Origin: an uncultured Lachnospiraceae bacterium
GTDB taxonomy: Bacteria > Bacillota_A > Clostridia > Lachnospirales > Lachnospiraceae
DNA: 5,509 nt
Assembly (NCBI GenBank): GCA_946630765.1
Contig: CAMOZF010000138.1
Coordinates: forward strand, 1-5,509
Reading direction: 5' to 3'
The position numbers were made by a program, and so were the translations under genes. Each line of letters starts with the position of its first letter. The first letter of the stretch is position 1. Under the pieces are notes generated by a model. It did no database searches. It saw only the letters and a program-made list of their open reading frames with translations, and was not told the origin of the DNA. Shown here piece by piece: positions 4,551 through 5,509 of the stretch.

Positions 4551-5509
4551 TTATTTCTTTCCGTCTTTTTTCTTTTTCCTTGAAATCACCACGACAACAA
4601 CGATCACGGCAACGATGAGAAGAATGATCAGAAGCCAGATGAAGATGCATAAGCCCAGCGGCTGCGGGCAGAAATGGCAGATCGGGCATTTCTTTTCGGC
4701 GGGCGTTTCGGGGTTTGCCGGTTTGGTTTCTTCATCCTTTTCCGTCTTTTCTTCAATAGTTTCATTGGCGCCCTGGGTGATGTCGTCGGTACCAAAAGTG
4801 ATGACCTTGGACCAGTCGGAGTAAATATCGTCAAGATCCTGCTGCATCATTAAATAGCGGCAGCGAAGCTCCACTTCGGCGTCCTTCGGAACCTCCGGCC
4901 GGTCGTCGTTCGCGAGACTGAAGAGCGCGGCTTCCATCTCGCCGCCCTTGATCAGCCAGTCGCCCTGAAGGCCGACAAACTCCGGATCCCCTTTGACGCG
5001 CGCCTCGGTTTCAATGCGGATCCCGCCGCCGTGCGCTTCAAGCTCCGTCGCGTTTTTCGCGAGCGCATCCGGTACGGTGAGCGTGAAGGCAACGACCGGA
5101 TTGTCGTTGAAATCATGATCTGTCATGCGAAGGCCGGTGATTTCCGGCGCGGGCAGGTCGGCTTTTGTCAAAGGCTCGAACTTTTCGGCGTCCTTTCCGA
5201 CCGATGCGATGTTGGACCAGTCGGAATAATAGTTCCTGACAATCATTTCGTCGTCGGTCCATTTGGTGGTCGTCACGACAAAACGCATGCGGAAGTAAAC
5301 CGTGTGCTTTTCATAATCGATATACAGATTTCCGTCACCGTCCTCATATCTGTATTCATACTGGTCCGGGTTCAGCTGATCCTTAAGGCCGGGTCTTCCT
5401 TCGTCGGGATTTCCGTTGAAAGCGTCCTCCGAGACATATCTCGTAACCCATTGGTCATTGACGGTCTCCGTCCCGTTTCCGATCCAGCCGTCCACAATGT
5501 CCCATTCGC
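4551..5509 (-). CDS. C-terminally membrane-anchored surface protein with fibronectin-III-like modules (5' partial)
   Basis: The gene runs in from beyond the right edge. The frame is open to the last base, and the GTG at 5495 is unlikely to be the start because coding continues upstream of it (EWDIV). The 318 visible residues hold two related modules that each end in an aromatic/basic strand followed by YSDWS-x-I (visible residues about 94-100 and 229-235), typical of the final strands of fibronectin-III-like folds. An Asp/Glu/Thr/Pro-rich stalk follows (about 240-270), then a cysteine cluster (CPICHFC, plus one more Cys), one very hydrophobic helix of about 21 residues with a run of five valines, and an SRKKKK tail. 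The tail implies the modules lie outside the cell, with an export signal expected in the missing N-terminus. The partner is probably the 1140-residue protein encoded 15 bases downstream. Ligand and role are unknown. Confidence 0.82.
   Translation of the reverse strand, partial: EWDIVDGWIGNGTETVNDQWVTRYVSEDAFNGNPDEGRPGLKDQLNPDQYEYRYEDGDGNLYIDYEKHTVYFRMRFVVTTTKWTDDEMIVRNYYSDWSNIASVGKDAEKFEPLTKADLPAPEITGLRMTDHDFNDNPVVAFTLTVPDALAKNATELEAHGGGIRIETEARVKGDPEFVGLQGDWLIKGGEMEAALFSLANDDRPEVPKDAEVELRCRYLMMQQDLDDIYSDWSKVITFGTDDITQGANETIEEKTEKDEETKPANPETPAEKKCPICHFCPQPLGLCIFIWLLIILLIVAVIVVVVVISRKKKKDGKK
4807..4820. repeat. Direct repeat copy 1, within a surface-protein module
   Basis: TTGGACCAGTCGGA recurs exactly at 5212-5225, 405 bases (135 codons) away in the same reading frame. 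Each copy encodes the core of the SDWS motif on the minus strand. It is the DNA trace of a duplicated domain, not a mobile-element repeat. Confidence 0.75.
5212..5225. repeat. Direct repeat copy 2, within a surface-protein module
   Basis: This is the second exact copy of the 14-base sequence at 4807-4820, in the same frame, marking the end of the first visible fibronectin-III-like module. Confidence 0.75.

Noticed and set aside
5493..5495. GTG at 5495 as the start of the surface-protein gene
   Set aside because: The frame stays open to the window edge, no good ribosome site precedes the GTG, and a surface protein should have an export signal that is not found after it.

Overview
The window suggests a low-oxygen-adapted Firmicute, most likely a clostridium-like gut bacterium. 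The evidence is a moderately GC-rich coding background, textbook TTGACA/TATACT promoters in AT-rich gaps, AGGAG-type ribosome binding, NrdR-type operators and an oxygen-sensitive radical SAM activase. The genus cannot be fixed from the sequence. All supported genes lie on the minus strand, so the window reads from right to left.

Right part (5509 to 4551): the 3' end of a gene entering from beyond the right edge. It encodes an extracytoplasmic protein with at least two fibronectin-III-like modules, an acidic stalk, a cysteine cluster, one transmembrane helix and a lysine-rich tail.

Middle (4535 to 1113): 15 bases downstream, an 1140-residue protein has an N-terminal zinc ribbon, one transmembrane helix, an acidic linker, a second zinc ribbon with the same spacing, about three TPR-like repeats, a long helical region and a glycine-rich beta-type C-terminus. 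I do not recognise either protein as a characterised family. Together they look like a membrane/cell-surface pair of unknown function and are the best candidate here for something undescribed.

Left part (1107 to 1): a deoxyribonucleotide-synthesis locus. Five bases after the large gene's stop lies a 16-bp NrdR-like operator, then a strong promoter, a 13-bp stem-loop around the predicted start point, and a 231-residue NrdG-type activase for the anaerobic ribonucleotide reductase. After this gene there is about 155 bp with no clear terminator. A second promoter follows, flanked or overlapped by two palindromic NrdR-like boxes and pointing out of the left edge. The gene it drives is probably nrdD, the reductase that NrdG activates, but it is not in the window.

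The two halves appear functionally unrelated. Their junction is tightly packed: stop codon, operator, promoter and a stem-loop that may insulate nrdG from the surface-protein operon.
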